DNA from: Rhodovulum euryhalinum
GTDB taxonomy: Bacteria > Pseudomonadota > Alphaproteobacteria > Rhodobacterales > Rhodobacteraceae
DNA length: 64,000 bases
Assembly (NCBI RefSeq): GCF_004342445.1
Contig: NZ_SLWW01000007.1
Span: forward strand, 62,001-126,000
Direction: 5' to 3'
The position numbers and the translations under genes are program-made. The notes beneath the pieces are model-generated. The model saw only the letters and a list, made by a program, of their open reading frames with translations, was not told the DNA's origin and made no database searches. This document shows positions 43,703 through 51,347 of the stretch, piece after piece (position 1 is the first letter of the stretch; the number at the start of each line of letters is the position of its first letter).

Positions 43703-44416
43703 ATGCTCGACTATTCCCCCACGCTGACCGAACATTTCCTGAACCCCAGGAACCGCGGCGCGCTCGACGATGCGAACGCGCTGGGCGAGGCGGGCTCTGT
43801 CCGCACCGGCGACGCGTTCCGGCTGATGCTCCGGATCGAGCGGGGCAGCATCGTGGCCGCCCGGTTCCAGACCACCGGCGGCGGCCCCGAGGTCGCGGCG
43901 GGTTCGGCGCTGACCGAATGTCTGATCGGCAAGTCGCTGGCCGAGGCGCGCACGATCACCGCGGATCATGTTGAAACCGTTCTCGGCGGGCTGCCCGACG
44001 AAGACCGTTCCGCCGCCCGTGTCGCCGCCGGGGCGCTGGATGCCGCCCTGCGCGACCATGCCCAGCCGCCGGCGTTCCGCGCCGCGCAGGGGGCCCGCAC
44101 TGCCGGGCCGCTGGCGATCCAGCCGCTGCGCCCCAGTGTGCCGCGCACCCACGGCGCCGTGCCGGCCCCCGCCGACGAGACCGCCACCGTCGCCCGCGTG
44201 ATCGACGAGATGCGCCCCCGCTTTCTGGCCGATGGCGGCGATGTGGAACTGGTCGACATCGTCGGGCCCCGCGTGCGCGTGGCGCTCAAGGGTGCCTGCG
44301 CGGGCTGCCAGATTGCCGGGCTGACGCTGGGCGGACTTCAGCAGCGGATCGCCGACGCGCTGGGCCGCGCGGTGCTGGTCGTGCCTGCCGCCTCGCCCGC
44401 GGGGGCGGCGCGATGA
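43703..44416 (+). CDS. nifU: NifU-like protein with degenerate scaffold domain and intact Nfu domain
   Basis: 237 residues against about 280-310 for full NifU. The N-terminal IscU-like domain is recognisable ([19 protein letters not shown]), but its three cluster cysteines are missing. GSLSCGDA of typical NifU is GSVRTGDA here, FQTFGCGSAIASSSALTE is [18 protein letters not shown], and the Cys after LPPEK is replaced in [11 protein letters not shown]. The central 2Fe-2S domain of NifU is absent. The C-terminal Nfu domain keeps its cluster motif [10 protein letters not shown] (about residue 193). So it probably acts as an Nfu-type carrier rather than a de novo scaffold. No nifS lies nearby. It overlaps nifV by ATGA. 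Confidence 0.85.
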   Translation: MLDYSPTLTEHFLNPRNRGALDDANALGEAGSVRTGDAFRLMLRIERGSIVAARFQTTGGGPEVAAGSALTECLIGKSLAEARTITADHVETVLGGLPDEDRSAARVAAGALDAALRDHAQPPAFRAAQGARTAGPLAIQPLRPSVPRTHGAVPAPADETATVARVIDEMRPRFLADGGDVELVDIVGPRVRVALKGACAGCQIAGLTLGGLQQRIADALGRAVLVVPAASPAGAAR

Positions 44417-45615
44417 CCATCGCGCCCGTCCCCGGAAGCTTTCGGCCCGACCCCGCGCCGCTGATCTGCGACACCACGCTGCGCGACGGGGAACAGGCGG
44501 CGGGCGTCGCCTTTTCGGCCGCCGAGAAGATCGCGATCGCCGCCGCGCTCGACGCTGTCGGCGTGGCCGAGATCGAGCTTGGCGTGCCCGCCATGGGCGG
44601 GACCGAGATTGCCGCGATGCGCGAGGCGGCGGCGCGGCTGACATCCGCGGCGGGCGTTGCCTGGTGCCGCCTGCGCGAGGGCGACCTGGAACTGGCTGCG
44701 CTGACCGGGCTTGCCCGCCTGCACCTGACCGTGCCCGCCTCGGACCGCCAGCTGATGGGCAAGCTGGGGCGCGACCGCGACTGGGCGCTGGCCGAGCTTG
44801 ACCGGCTGGTGCGGCTTGCCGCGGGCGCGGGCTTTGCCGTTTCGGTCGGGGCCGAGGATGCCTCGCGCGCCGATGTGGGATTTCTCGCGCAGATCGCCGC
44901 GACCGCGGCCGCGGCGGGTGCGATCCGGCTCCGGCTTGCCGACACGCTCGGGCTGATGGACCCGTTCGCGGCCCACACCCTGGTCTCGATCCTGGCGCAG
45001 GGCCCGCTGCCGCTGGAATTTCACGCCCATGACGATCTGGGGCTTGCCACCGCCAACACGCTGGCGGCCGCACGCGGCGGGGCCACGCATCTGTCGGTGA
45101 CGGTCAACGGGCTGGGCGAGCGTGCGGGCAATGCCGCCCTTGAACAGGTCGTTGCGGCGCTTGCGGTGCAGGGGAGGCCAAGCGCGGTCGCGCTTGACCG
45201 GCTCTGCGCGCTGTCCGAGCTTGTCGCGCGGGCGTCGAACCGTCCGCTGCCGCCCACGCGCCCGATCGTCGGCGCGCATGTCTTCAGCCATGAATCCGGC
45301 ATCCATGTCGACGGCCTGATGAAGGACCCCGCGACCTACGAGGCGCCGGACCTTGCACCGGCCCGCTTTGGCCGCGCCCGCGAGATCGTGGTGGGCAAAC
45401 ATTCGGGCCTTGCCGCGCTGGCCGGTGCGCTGGCCGCCGCCGGTCTGCCCGCGGACGACGCCACCGCGCGGGCAGTGCTGCCACTGCTGCGTGACTGGGC
45501 CACCGCCGAGAAACGCGCGGCCACGCCCGCCGATCTGGTTCTTCTCACCGCCCGGGCCCAGGCGCAAAGCCCGCGGCCCGCGGCCGCCGATCTTGCGGAA
45601 AGGAGTCTGCCATGA
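44413..45615 (+). CDS. nifV: homocitrate synthase
   Basis: Condenses acetyl-CoA and 2-oxoglutarate to homocitrate, the organic ligand of FeMo-cofactor. The 400-residue DRE-TIM protein has [17 protein letters not shown] (about residue 20), the histidine pair in [15 protein letters not shown] (metal ligands, about residue 198) and [25 protein letters not shown] near residue 290 is a further family mark. Overlaps nifU and nifW by 4 bases each, so the three are translationally coupled. Confidence 0.95.
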   Translation: MTIAPVPGSFRPDPAPLICDTTLRDGEQAAGVAFSAAEKIAIAAALDAVGVAEIELGVPAMGGTEIAAMREAAARLTSAAGVAWCRLREGDLELAALTGLARLHLTVPASDRQLMGKLGRDRDWALAELDRLVRLAAGAGFAVSVGAEDASRADVGFLAQIAATAAAAGAIRLRLADTLGLMDPFAAHTLVSILAQGPLPLEFHAHDDLGLATANTLAAARGGATHLSVTVNGLGERAGNAALEQVVAALAVQGRPSAVALDRLCALSELVARASNRPLPPTRPIVGAHVFSHESGIHVDGLMKDPATYEAPDLAPARFGRAREIVVGKHSGLAALAGALAAAGLPADDATARAVLPLLRDWATAEKRAATPADLVLLTARAQAQSPRPAAADLAERSLP

Positions 45616-45944
45616 CCTGCAACCCCGACCAGGGCGTGCTTGCACAGATGCACGCGCTGTCCTCTGCCGAGGAGATCTTTGCCTTCCTGTCGGTTCCCTA
45701 CGACCAGGCGGTGCTGAACCGCACCCGGTTGCACATCATGAAGCGGATGGGCGACTACCTTGCGAGGGTCGATCTGTCGGGGCTTGACGATGACGGGATC
45801 CTGGGCGAGGCGCGCAAGGCGCTGACGCAGGCCCATGCCGATTTCGAGAATTCCACGCCACGTGCGCAGAAGGCGTTGAAGGTCTTCGCCCAACCCCGCG
45901 GCAACGTGGTTCCGGTGGAAGGGATCCGGCTGGCGACCCGGTGA
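45612..45944 (+). CDS. nifW: nitrogenase-protective protein NifW
   Basis: 110-residue NifW, thought to stabilise MoFe protein against oxygen or assist homocitrate processing. Diagnostic phrases are [35 protein letters not shown] and the C-terminal [18 protein letters not shown]. Starts within the end of nifV. A strong hairpin 33 bases after the stop closes the operon. Confidence 0.93.
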   Translation: MTCNPDQGVLAQMHALSSAEEIFAFLSVPYDQAVLNRTRLHIMKRMGDYLARVDLSGLDDDGILGEARKALTQAHADFENSTPRAQKALKVFAQPRGNVVPVEGIRLATR

Positions 45945-45976
45945 TCGGTCTGCCGTGCCGGGCGCCCGGCGGGGGG

Positions 45977-46011
45977 ACCGAAGCTCCGGGCATCGAACCC
46001 GGAGCTTCGGT
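45977..46011 (+). terminator. strong hairpin after nifW
   Basis: Arms ACCGAAGCTCCGGG and CCCGGAGCTTCGGT form a 14-bp perfect stem with a 7-base loop, about 110 bases before rpoN. No T run follows, so it could terminate, attenuate read-through into rpoN, or protect the upstream mRNA 3' end. Confidence 0.6.
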
Positions 46012-46124
46012 GTCGGAGCCGCCGGGGGCGGCCCTCCGCGGCGGACCCGGACGGCGGAAAGGACGATATGCCGCCGTGGCGCATGGCGCGCGCGCGGGCG
46101 GGCGACTCGTGTTAGGCTGATGCC

Positions 46125-47423
46125 ATGGAGATGAACTTCGTCCAGCGTCAGACCCAGGGTCTGGCGATGACTGCCAAGATGCAGGCCTCGCTGCGAATCC
46201 TGCAGATGAGCCATATCGACCTGACGGCGCACCTGGCCGAACAGGCGCTGGAGAACCCGTGCCTCGAAGTGACCCTGCCCGAGGCGTTGCCGCCGCTGCC
46301 CAAGGGCCTTGGCGGCGGTGCGCGCGATCCCGACTGGGATCCGGTCGCCGCGCTGGAGGGCGAGAAGCCCAGTCTTTACGCCCATGTCGGCCGCCAGATC
46401 GCGCTGGCCTTTCCGCATCCGGCGGCGCAGCGCGTGGCGCTGGCCTTCGCCGAGGCGCTGGAGCCAACGGGCTGGCTGGGGGCGTCCGTCGAGACCGTGG
46501 CGCGCGCGGCGGGCGTGCCGGTGCCGGTGGCCGAGTCGGTGCTGGCGCGGCTGCAGCAGTTCGAGCCCGCCGGGCTTTTTGCCCGGAACCTGGCGGAATG
46601 TCTGCGGTTGCAGGCGGCCGACAAGGGGCTTCTGACCTGGGAATTGTCGGTCATTCTCGACAACCTCGCGCTGCTGGCCGAGGGCCGGATCGACGACCTG
46701 GCCGAGCTGTGCGACGGCACGCCGGCGGATGTGCGCGCGGCGCTTGTCGCGATCCGGGGGCTTGATCCCAAGCCGGGGCTGGCCTTCGCGGCCCCGGACA
46801 TGGCCATCCTGCCGCCCGACCTGCGCCTTGCACGGGGCAAGGATGGCTGGCAGGTCGAACTGAACCGCTCGGTCCTGCCTGCGCTGCGCGTGACCGCGGG
46901 GCCGGGGACGGCGGGCGATGCCGCGGCGCGGGCCTGGGTTTCGTCGGCGCGGTCGCGGGCGCGCTGGCTGGTGCGCGCCGTCGAACGGCGGCAGGCGACG
47001 CTGCTGCTGACGGCCGAGTTCCTGGTGCGTCACCAGACGGCGTTCCTCGAGGCCGGGCCCGCGGCGCTGCGCCCGCTCTCGACCGAAGAGGCGGCGGCGG
47101 AACTGGGCCTGCACCCCTCGACCGTCAGCCGTGCGGTCGCGCATCGGATGATCGAGACGCCGCGCGGCACGCTGCCGCTTAAGGCGTTCTTCAGCCGCGC
47201 GTTCACGCCCGGTTCGGGCGCGGACGGGCCGTCGCAGGACGCGTTGATCGCGCTGGTGGGCCGGATCGTCGCCGCCGAGGATCCGGTGCGCCCGCTGAGC
47301 GATGCCGACATCGTCCGCCGGGCCGAGGCCGAAGGCGCGCGGCTGGCCCGGCGCACGGTCGCCAAGTATAGGGACTTGCTGGGAATTCCGTCGTCCTACG
47401 ACCGCCGCGGGCGGGCGGCCTAG
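46125..47423 (+). CDS. rpoN: RNA polymerase sigma-54 factor
   Basis: 432 residues. Region I is the Gln/Leu-rich N-terminus (QTQGLAMTAKMQASLRILQMS) that contacts activators. Region II is short, as in other Rhodobacter RpoN proteins, which run below the 477 residues of E. coli. The helix-turn-helix is around LGLHPSTVSRAVAHRMI (about residue 330), and the RpoN box ARRTVAKYRD near the end reads the -24 element. In R. sphaeroides, which has several rpoN copies, the copy beside the nif genes is dedicated to nitrogen fixation; the same is likely here. It converges on pqqE with stops overlapping by 4 bases. Confidence 0.95.
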   Translation: MEMNFVQRQTQGLAMTAKMQASLRILQMSHIDLTAHLAEQALENPCLEVTLPEALPPLPKGLGGGARDPDWDPVAALEGEKPSLYAHVGRQIALAFPHPAAQRVALAFAEALEPTGWLGASVETVARAAGVPVPVAESVLARLQQFEPAGLFARNLAECLRLQAADKGLLTWELSVILDNLALLAEGRIDDLAELCDGTPADVRAALVAIRGLDPKPGLAFAAPDMAILPPDLRLARGKDGWQVELNRSVLPALRVTAGPGTAGDAAARAWVSSARSRARWLVRAVERRQATLLLTAEFLVRHQTAFLEAGPAALRPLSTEEAAAELGLHPSTVSRAVAHRMIETPRGTLPLKAFFSRAFTPGSGADGPSQDALIALVGRIVAAEDPVRPLSDADIVRRAEAEGARLARRTVAKYRDLLGIPSSYDRRGRAA

Positions 47424-48502
47424 CCTGCGGCCGCCCGGGCGGTGAACGCGGCATCCCCGGCGGCGAAGGCATCGGCGCGGGCCTGCAAGGCGGCGTGGTG
47501 GGGCGAGCGGATGCAGGTCGGATCGGTCGCCGCGGCATCGCCCACCAGCGCCATGGCCTGGCAGCGGCAGCCGCCGAAGTCGACGTTCTTGCGCTCGCAG
47601 GACGCGCAGGGCTCGGGCATCCAGTCGGTGCCGCGATAGGCGTTGAAGGCGCTTCCCTCGTACCAGATCGCGCGCAAGGGCTTGTCCTGCACCCGGTCGA
47701 AGACGAGCCCCGGAATGGTCTGCGCCGCGTGGCAGGGCAGCACCAGCCCGTCGGGCGCCACGTTGAGGCCGGTCGAGCCCCAGCCGCCCATGCATTTCTT
47801 GGGGTAATCCGAGTGGTAATCGGCGGGCACGTAGTCGATCACCAGCGTTCCCTTCAGCCGGGCGCGGGCCTCGGCCACGATGGCGTCCGCCTCGCGGGCC
47901 TGTTCGCGCGTGGGCATCAGCGCGTCGCGGCTGAGCAGCGCCCAGCCGTGGAACTGCACGGTCGCGACCTCGATCCGGCGCGCGCCCATCTCGACGGCCA
48001 TCTCGATCGCGCGGGGCAACTGGTGCAGGTTCTGACGGTGCAGGACCGCGTTCAGGGTCAGTGGAAAGCCGATCTCACCGATCCAGCGGGCCACGTCCAT
48101 CTTGCGCGCGAAACCGCCGCGATAGCCGCCGATCCGGTCGGCCATCTCGGCATCGGTGCCCTGGAGGCTCAGCTGGATATGGTCCAGCCCCGCCGCATCT
48201 AGGTCGTGCAACCGCTTTTCGGTCAGCCCGATCCCCGAGGTGATGAGGTTGGTGTAAAGCCCCGCCTCGCGCGCCGCCACGACAAGGTCGACAAGGTCGC
48301 GCCGGGTCACGGGTTCGCCCCCCGACAGGTGCAGTTGCAAAACCCCCAGGTCGGCCGCCTGCCGGAACAGGTCGGCCCAGGTGGCGGTGTCGAGTTCCGA
48401 GTCCTTGCGGGCAAGCTCCACCGGGTTCGAGCAATAGGGGCAGGAGAGCGGGCAGCGGTGGGTCAGTTCCGCCAGCATCGCGATGGGGGGCTGGATGGTC
48501 AT
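47420..48502 (-). CDS. pqqE: PqqA peptide cyclase (radical SAM)
   Basis: Forms the carbon-carbon bond between the Glu and Tyr side chains of PqqA. The start at 48502 (MTIQPPIAMLAELTH) gives 360 residues. The radical SAM cluster is CPLSCPYCSN (C-x3-C-x2-C, about residues 18-25), with LSGGEP as the SAM motif. The C-terminal SPASM region has CMGGWGSTGLNVAPDG and CASCERKNVDFGGCRC. It overlaps pqqD by ATGA. Last gene of pqqABCDE. Confidence 0.96.
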   Translation of the reverse strand: MTIQPPIAMLAELTHRCPLSCPYCSNPVELARKDSELDTATWADLFRQAADLGVLQLHLSGGEPVTRRDLVDLVVAAREAGLYTNLITSGIGLTEKRLHDLDAAGLDHIQLSLQGTDAEMADRIGGYRGGFARKMDVARWIGEIGFPLTLNAVLHRQNLHQLPRAIEMAVEMGARRIEVATVQFHGWALLSRDALMPTREQAREADAIVAEARARLKGTLVIDYVPADYHSDYPKKCMGGWGSTGLNVAPDGLVLPCHAAQTIPGLVFDRVQDKPLRAIWYEGSAFNAYRGTDWMPEPCASCERKNVDFGGCRCQAMALVGDAAATDPTCIRSPHHAALQARADAFAAGDAAFTARAAAG

Positions 48503-48777
48503 TGGCGGACCTCGAGGAACCGGCGGTCGATCAGCGCGCCGAGAAAACCGCGGCTGTCCGCGGCGATCTCCTCTGGCGGTGCGGCGTATTTCGCGGCGAG
48601 GCCTTCCGTGATCTGGCCGAAACTCCGCTGCCCGTCGATCTCGGACAGGATCGCCACGCCGATCTCGTCCAGCGCCACGGTGCGCTCGGGCGCCAGCAGC
48701 ACCCAGCGCTCGCGCACCCGGTCGAACTGCATCCGCACGCCGCGGGGGATCACGGGAATGTCGTCCGCGCCGATCAT
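48499..48777 (-). CDS. pqqD: PQQ peptide chaperone PqqD
   Basis: 92-residue RiPP recognition element that binds PqqA and presents it to PqqE. The start MIGADDIPVIPRGVR was chosen because it gives the standard size and overlaps the pqqC stop as ATGA; the frame upstream is antisense-free but inside pqqC. Conserved pieces are RERWVLLAPERTVALDEIGVAIL and the C-terminal LIDRRFLEV. Confidence 0.94.
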   Translation of the reverse strand: MIGADDIPVIPRGVRMQFDRVRERWVLLAPERTVALDEIGVAILSEIDGQRSFGQITEGLAAKYAAPPEEIAADSRGFLGALIDRRFLEVRQ

Positions 48778-49523
48778 GATGCCTTCGCCAGCGCAAGCCC
48801 CGTGCCCGGCACCCAGGCGCCCGGCGGGATGCGGGCGGGCTCGACATAGGCGGAATAGAGCGCGTCGAGCTGCGCCCACAGGACATTTGTCTTGAAGATC
48901 AGCGCGTTCGCGGCGGCGTCCTGTTTCTCTGCCGTATCTGCATGGTCCAGCACCCAGGCCAGGCCGAAGGCCACGTCCTTGGGCGCCTCGCTCAGGCGCT
49001 TGCGGAAATAGGACATGCTGACATCGTTGGCGAAATCGTAATTCGCCAACAGCCCCTCGATCCGCTCGGCGTGGATCTTGGGCGCGAACAACTCGGTCAG
49101 CGACGACGCCACCGCCTCCAGCAGGGTCTTGTCGCGGACGAAGCGCACATAGGCATCCACCGCGAATCTCGTCGCCGGCAGGATGCCCGCCTCGGACGCC
49201 ACGTAATCGGGGTCCAGCCCCACGGCTTCCGCCAGTTTTAGCCAGCGCGCGATGCCGCCCTCGTTCTCGGCGGTGCCGTCATGGTCCTCGATGCGCGAGC
49301 GCCAGGCGCGGCGCAGTTTCGGGTCCTCGACGCGGGACATGAAGGCCGCGTCCTTCATCGGGATGCGCGACTGGTAGTAATAGCGGTTGATGACCCAGGC
49401 CCGGACCTGGTCGGGCGTGCAGCGCCCGCCGTGCAGCAGGTGGTGGAACGGGTGCTTGTCGTGGTAGCGCTCGTCGCCGATCCGGCGCAGGCGCGCCTCG
49501 AACTCGTCGCGGGTCTGGGTCAT
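48774..49523 (-). CDS. pqqC: pyrroloquinoline-quinone synthase
   Basis: Cofactor-free oxidase carrying out the last ring closure and oxidation to PQQ. The start MTQTRDEFEARLRRIG (249 residues) is standard and overlaps pqqB by ATGA. Active-site histidines and the family phrase RYHDKHPFHHLLHGG are at residues 20-36, and RYYYQSRIPMKDAA follows. The conserved WVLDHADT is near the C-terminus. Confidence 0.96.
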   Translation of the reverse strand: MTQTRDEFEARLRRIGDERYHDKHPFHHLLHGGRCTPDQVRAWVINRYYYQSRIPMKDAAFMSRVEDPKLRRAWRSRIEDHDGTAENEGGIARWLKLAEAVGLDPDYVASEAGILPATRFAVDAYVRFVRDKTLLEAVASSLTELFAPKIHAERIEGLLANYDFANDVSMSYFRKRLSEAPKDVAFGLAWVLDHADTAEKQDAAANALIFKTNVLWAQLDALYSAYVEPARIPPGAWVPGTGLALAKAS

Positions 49524-50416
49524 GGCGTGATCTCCATTCCGTCCTGTCCGATGATCCACCCGGCCGCCTCGGCCTCGGCCCGTTCGGGGCTTGCCGGGTT
49601 CAGCACCGGGTTGGTGTTGTTCATGTGCACATAGACCTTGCGGCCAACGTTCAGGCCCGCGAAGGCCGCGATCGACCCATCCGGCCCGCTCATCGAGATA
49701 TGGCCCATGCGCTTGCCGGTCTTTTCCCCCAACCCCGCGCGCACCATCTCGTCGTCCTGCCAGAGCGTGCCGTCGAAGAACACCAGCGGCGCACCGTCAA
49801 GCCGCGCGCGGAGGTCGTCGTTCAGCATCGCGCAGCCGGGGATATAGAACGCCGACCCGCCCCCGCCCGAGAGGTGGACGCCCACGGTCTGTTCGCCGAC
49901 CAGATCGGTCTCGACCGTGTCGCCCTCCAGGTACAGCGGCACCTTGCCGGGGACGGGGAACAGGTCCGCCCAGAGGCCGGGGGCCAGTCTGAAGGGAACG
50001 CCCAGGGCCACCGTCTGGCGCGTCACGACCTGCGGGTTGAGGGCCGCGAAGATCGGGTTCTGCGCCAGAACCTCGTGGATGCCGGCGGTGGCGAACAGGG
50101 TAAAGGACTGCATCTCGCGCAGCGTGAGCAGGCCCGCCACATGGTCGATGTCGCCGTTGGTCACAAGGACGGACCGCAGCGGCACCTCGCGCAGGCCGGT
50201 GGGGTGTAGCGCCGCGCAGTCGTTCAGCTGGTGCCGTATGTCGGGCGAGGCGTTCAAAATCGCCCAATCCTGACCGTTCGCGGTGACCGCGAGCGAGGAT
50301 TGTGTCTGCGACGGGATCCGGCCGGCGCGGGCGAGGGTGCAATTCTCGCAGCCGCAGTTCCATTGCGGAAGGCCGCCGCCGGCGCCAGCGCCCAGGATGT
50401 GCGCGCGGAATCCCAT
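49520..50416 (-). CDS. pqqB: PQQ biosynthesis hydroxylase PqqB
   Basis: Metallo-beta-lactamase-fold iron enzyme of 298 residues that hydroxylates the diaminoacid intermediate. The start MGFRAHILGAGAGGGLPQW is the family N-terminus; the frame runs a further 38 codons across pqqA but is not used. Ligand motifs include NCGCENC (zinc), SPDIRHQL and VTNGDIDHVAGLL. Overlaps pqqC by ATGA. Confidence 0.95.
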   Translation of the reverse strand: MGFRAHILGAGAGGGLPQWNCGCENCTLARAGRIPSQTQSSLAVTANGQDWAILNASPDIRHQLNDCAALHPTGLREVPLRSVLVTNGDIDHVAGLLTLREMQSFTLFATAGIHEVLAQNPIFAALNPQVVTRQTVALGVPFRLAPGLWADLFPVPGKVPLYLEGDTVETDLVGEQTVGVHLSGGGGSAFYIPGCAMLNDDLRARLDGAPLVFFDGTLWQDDEMVRAGLGEKTGKRMGHISMSGPDGSIAAFAGLNVGRKVYVHMNNTNPVLNPASPERAEAEAAGWIIGQDGMEITP

Positions 50417-50439
50417 TCTGGCCTCCGCGCGCCCGGCGA

Positions 50440-50535
50440 TCAGAACAGGACGCCGTGATCGTCGCTGTCGGGGCCGTACATGTTGATTTCCATGCCGCAC
50501 TCGATTTCGCGGACGATCGGTTTCTTCCAAGCCAT
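50440..50535 (-). CDS. pqqA: PQQ precursor peptide PqqA
   Basis: A 31-residue peptide that is the substrate of PQQ synthesis. The cross-linked pair Glu16 and Tyr20 sits in the motif EINMY. The peptide starts MAWKKPIVREIECG, and eleven residues follow the Tyr, ending in HGVLF. A GGGAG ribosome site precedes ATG. It opens the pqqABCDE operon, 110 bp after the response-regulator gene. No pqqF protease gene is adjacent. Confidence 0.95.
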   Translation of the reverse strand: MAWKKPIVREIECGMEINMYGPDSDDHGVLF

Positions 50536-50594
50536 GGTCTTTTCTCCCTAAGGTTCCCGAAGGATGCGGGAAGGATCGGCAACGCGGGTCCGCG

Positions 50595-50624
50595 AGTCAA
50601 AAGAATTGTTCTAAGAAATTCTAA
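50595..50624 (-). promoter_or_regulatory. pqqA promoter region with phased direct repeat
   Basis: On the minus strand TTAGAA occurs twice with a 10-base period (50619-50624 and 50609-50614), followed 8 bases later by a -35-like TTGACT (50595-50600). No strong -10 is visible, in keeping with an activated promoter. Tandem hexamers in helical phase next to a -35 are what OmpR-type response regulators bind, and such a regulator is encoded immediately upstream. Confidence 0.5.
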
Positions 50625-50645
50625 AAAACGCTATTGGGCAAAGGT

Positions 50646-51338
50646 TTAGCCTTCGTCCGAAACGAGGGGCTCCAGCACGAAGCCGCGGTTTCGCAGCGTT
50701 CTCAGTTCGAATCCGAACTCTCGGGTGGGCGCGAGCTTGCGCCGCAGATAGCCGATATAGACGTCGACCACGTTCTCGGAACTGGTGCCCTCGCGGGCCC
50801 ACAGCCGCTCGAACAGGTCGGCGCGCGACAGCACCTCGCCGCGATGGGTCCACAACAATTCGAACAGCGCGAATTCGCGCTCGGTCAGCGTGACGCTGCC
50901 GGCCGGGCCAAGCACGGTGCGGGTGGCGGGCTCCAGCCGCGGGGCGGGGGCCGGGTCGGGCCGTCGGGCGCGGCGTTCCTGGACCTTGAGCCGCGTCACC
51001 AGTTCGTCGAAGGCAAAGGGCTTGGCGATGTAGTCGTCCGCGCCCGCGTCCAGCCCGCCCGCGCGATCCTCGACCTCGGACAGCGCGCTCAGCATCAGGA
51101 TCGGGGTGCGGTTGCCCTCGGCGCGGATCTCGCGGACCAGGTCGATGCCGCTGTCGGGGCCGATCATCACGTCGACTATGGCGGCGCACAGCCGTTCCTT
51201 GTGGAAAAGCGCTCGCGCCTCGGCGGCGCGGTGCGCGCGGATCGTGCGATAGCCGTGCAGCGCCAGCCCGCGGGCCAGTGCCGCGGTGATCTCGGGGTCG
51301 TCGTCGACGATCAGGACGGTGTCTCCGGCCTCGGTCAT
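50646..51338 (-). CDS. OmpR-family response regulator
   Basis: 230 residues. The receiver domain (about 5-120) has the acidic pocket DDD, the phosphoacceptor Asp in AIVDVMIGPDSG and the Lys in DDYIAKPF. The C-terminal winged helix (about 135-225) shows LTEREFALFELLWTHRGEVLSRADLFERLW and VDVYIGYLRRKL, standard for OmpR/PhoB types. It lies 9 bp after its sensor kinase gene and 110 bp before pqqA, all on the same strand, so control of PQQ synthesis is the first hypothesis. Confidence 0.92.
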   Translation of the reverse strand: MTEAGDTVLIVDDDPEITAALARGLALHGYRTIRAHRAAEARALFHKERLCAAIVDVMIGPDSGIDLVREIRAEGNRTPILMLSALSEVEDRAGGLDAGADDYIAKPFAFDELVTRLKVQERRARRPDPAPAPRLEPATRTVLGPAGSVTLTEREFALFELLWTHRGEVLSRADLFERLWAREGTSSENVVDVYIGYLRRKLAPTREFGFELRTLRNRGFVLEPLVSDEG

Positions 51339-51347
51339 CTCGGGGCG

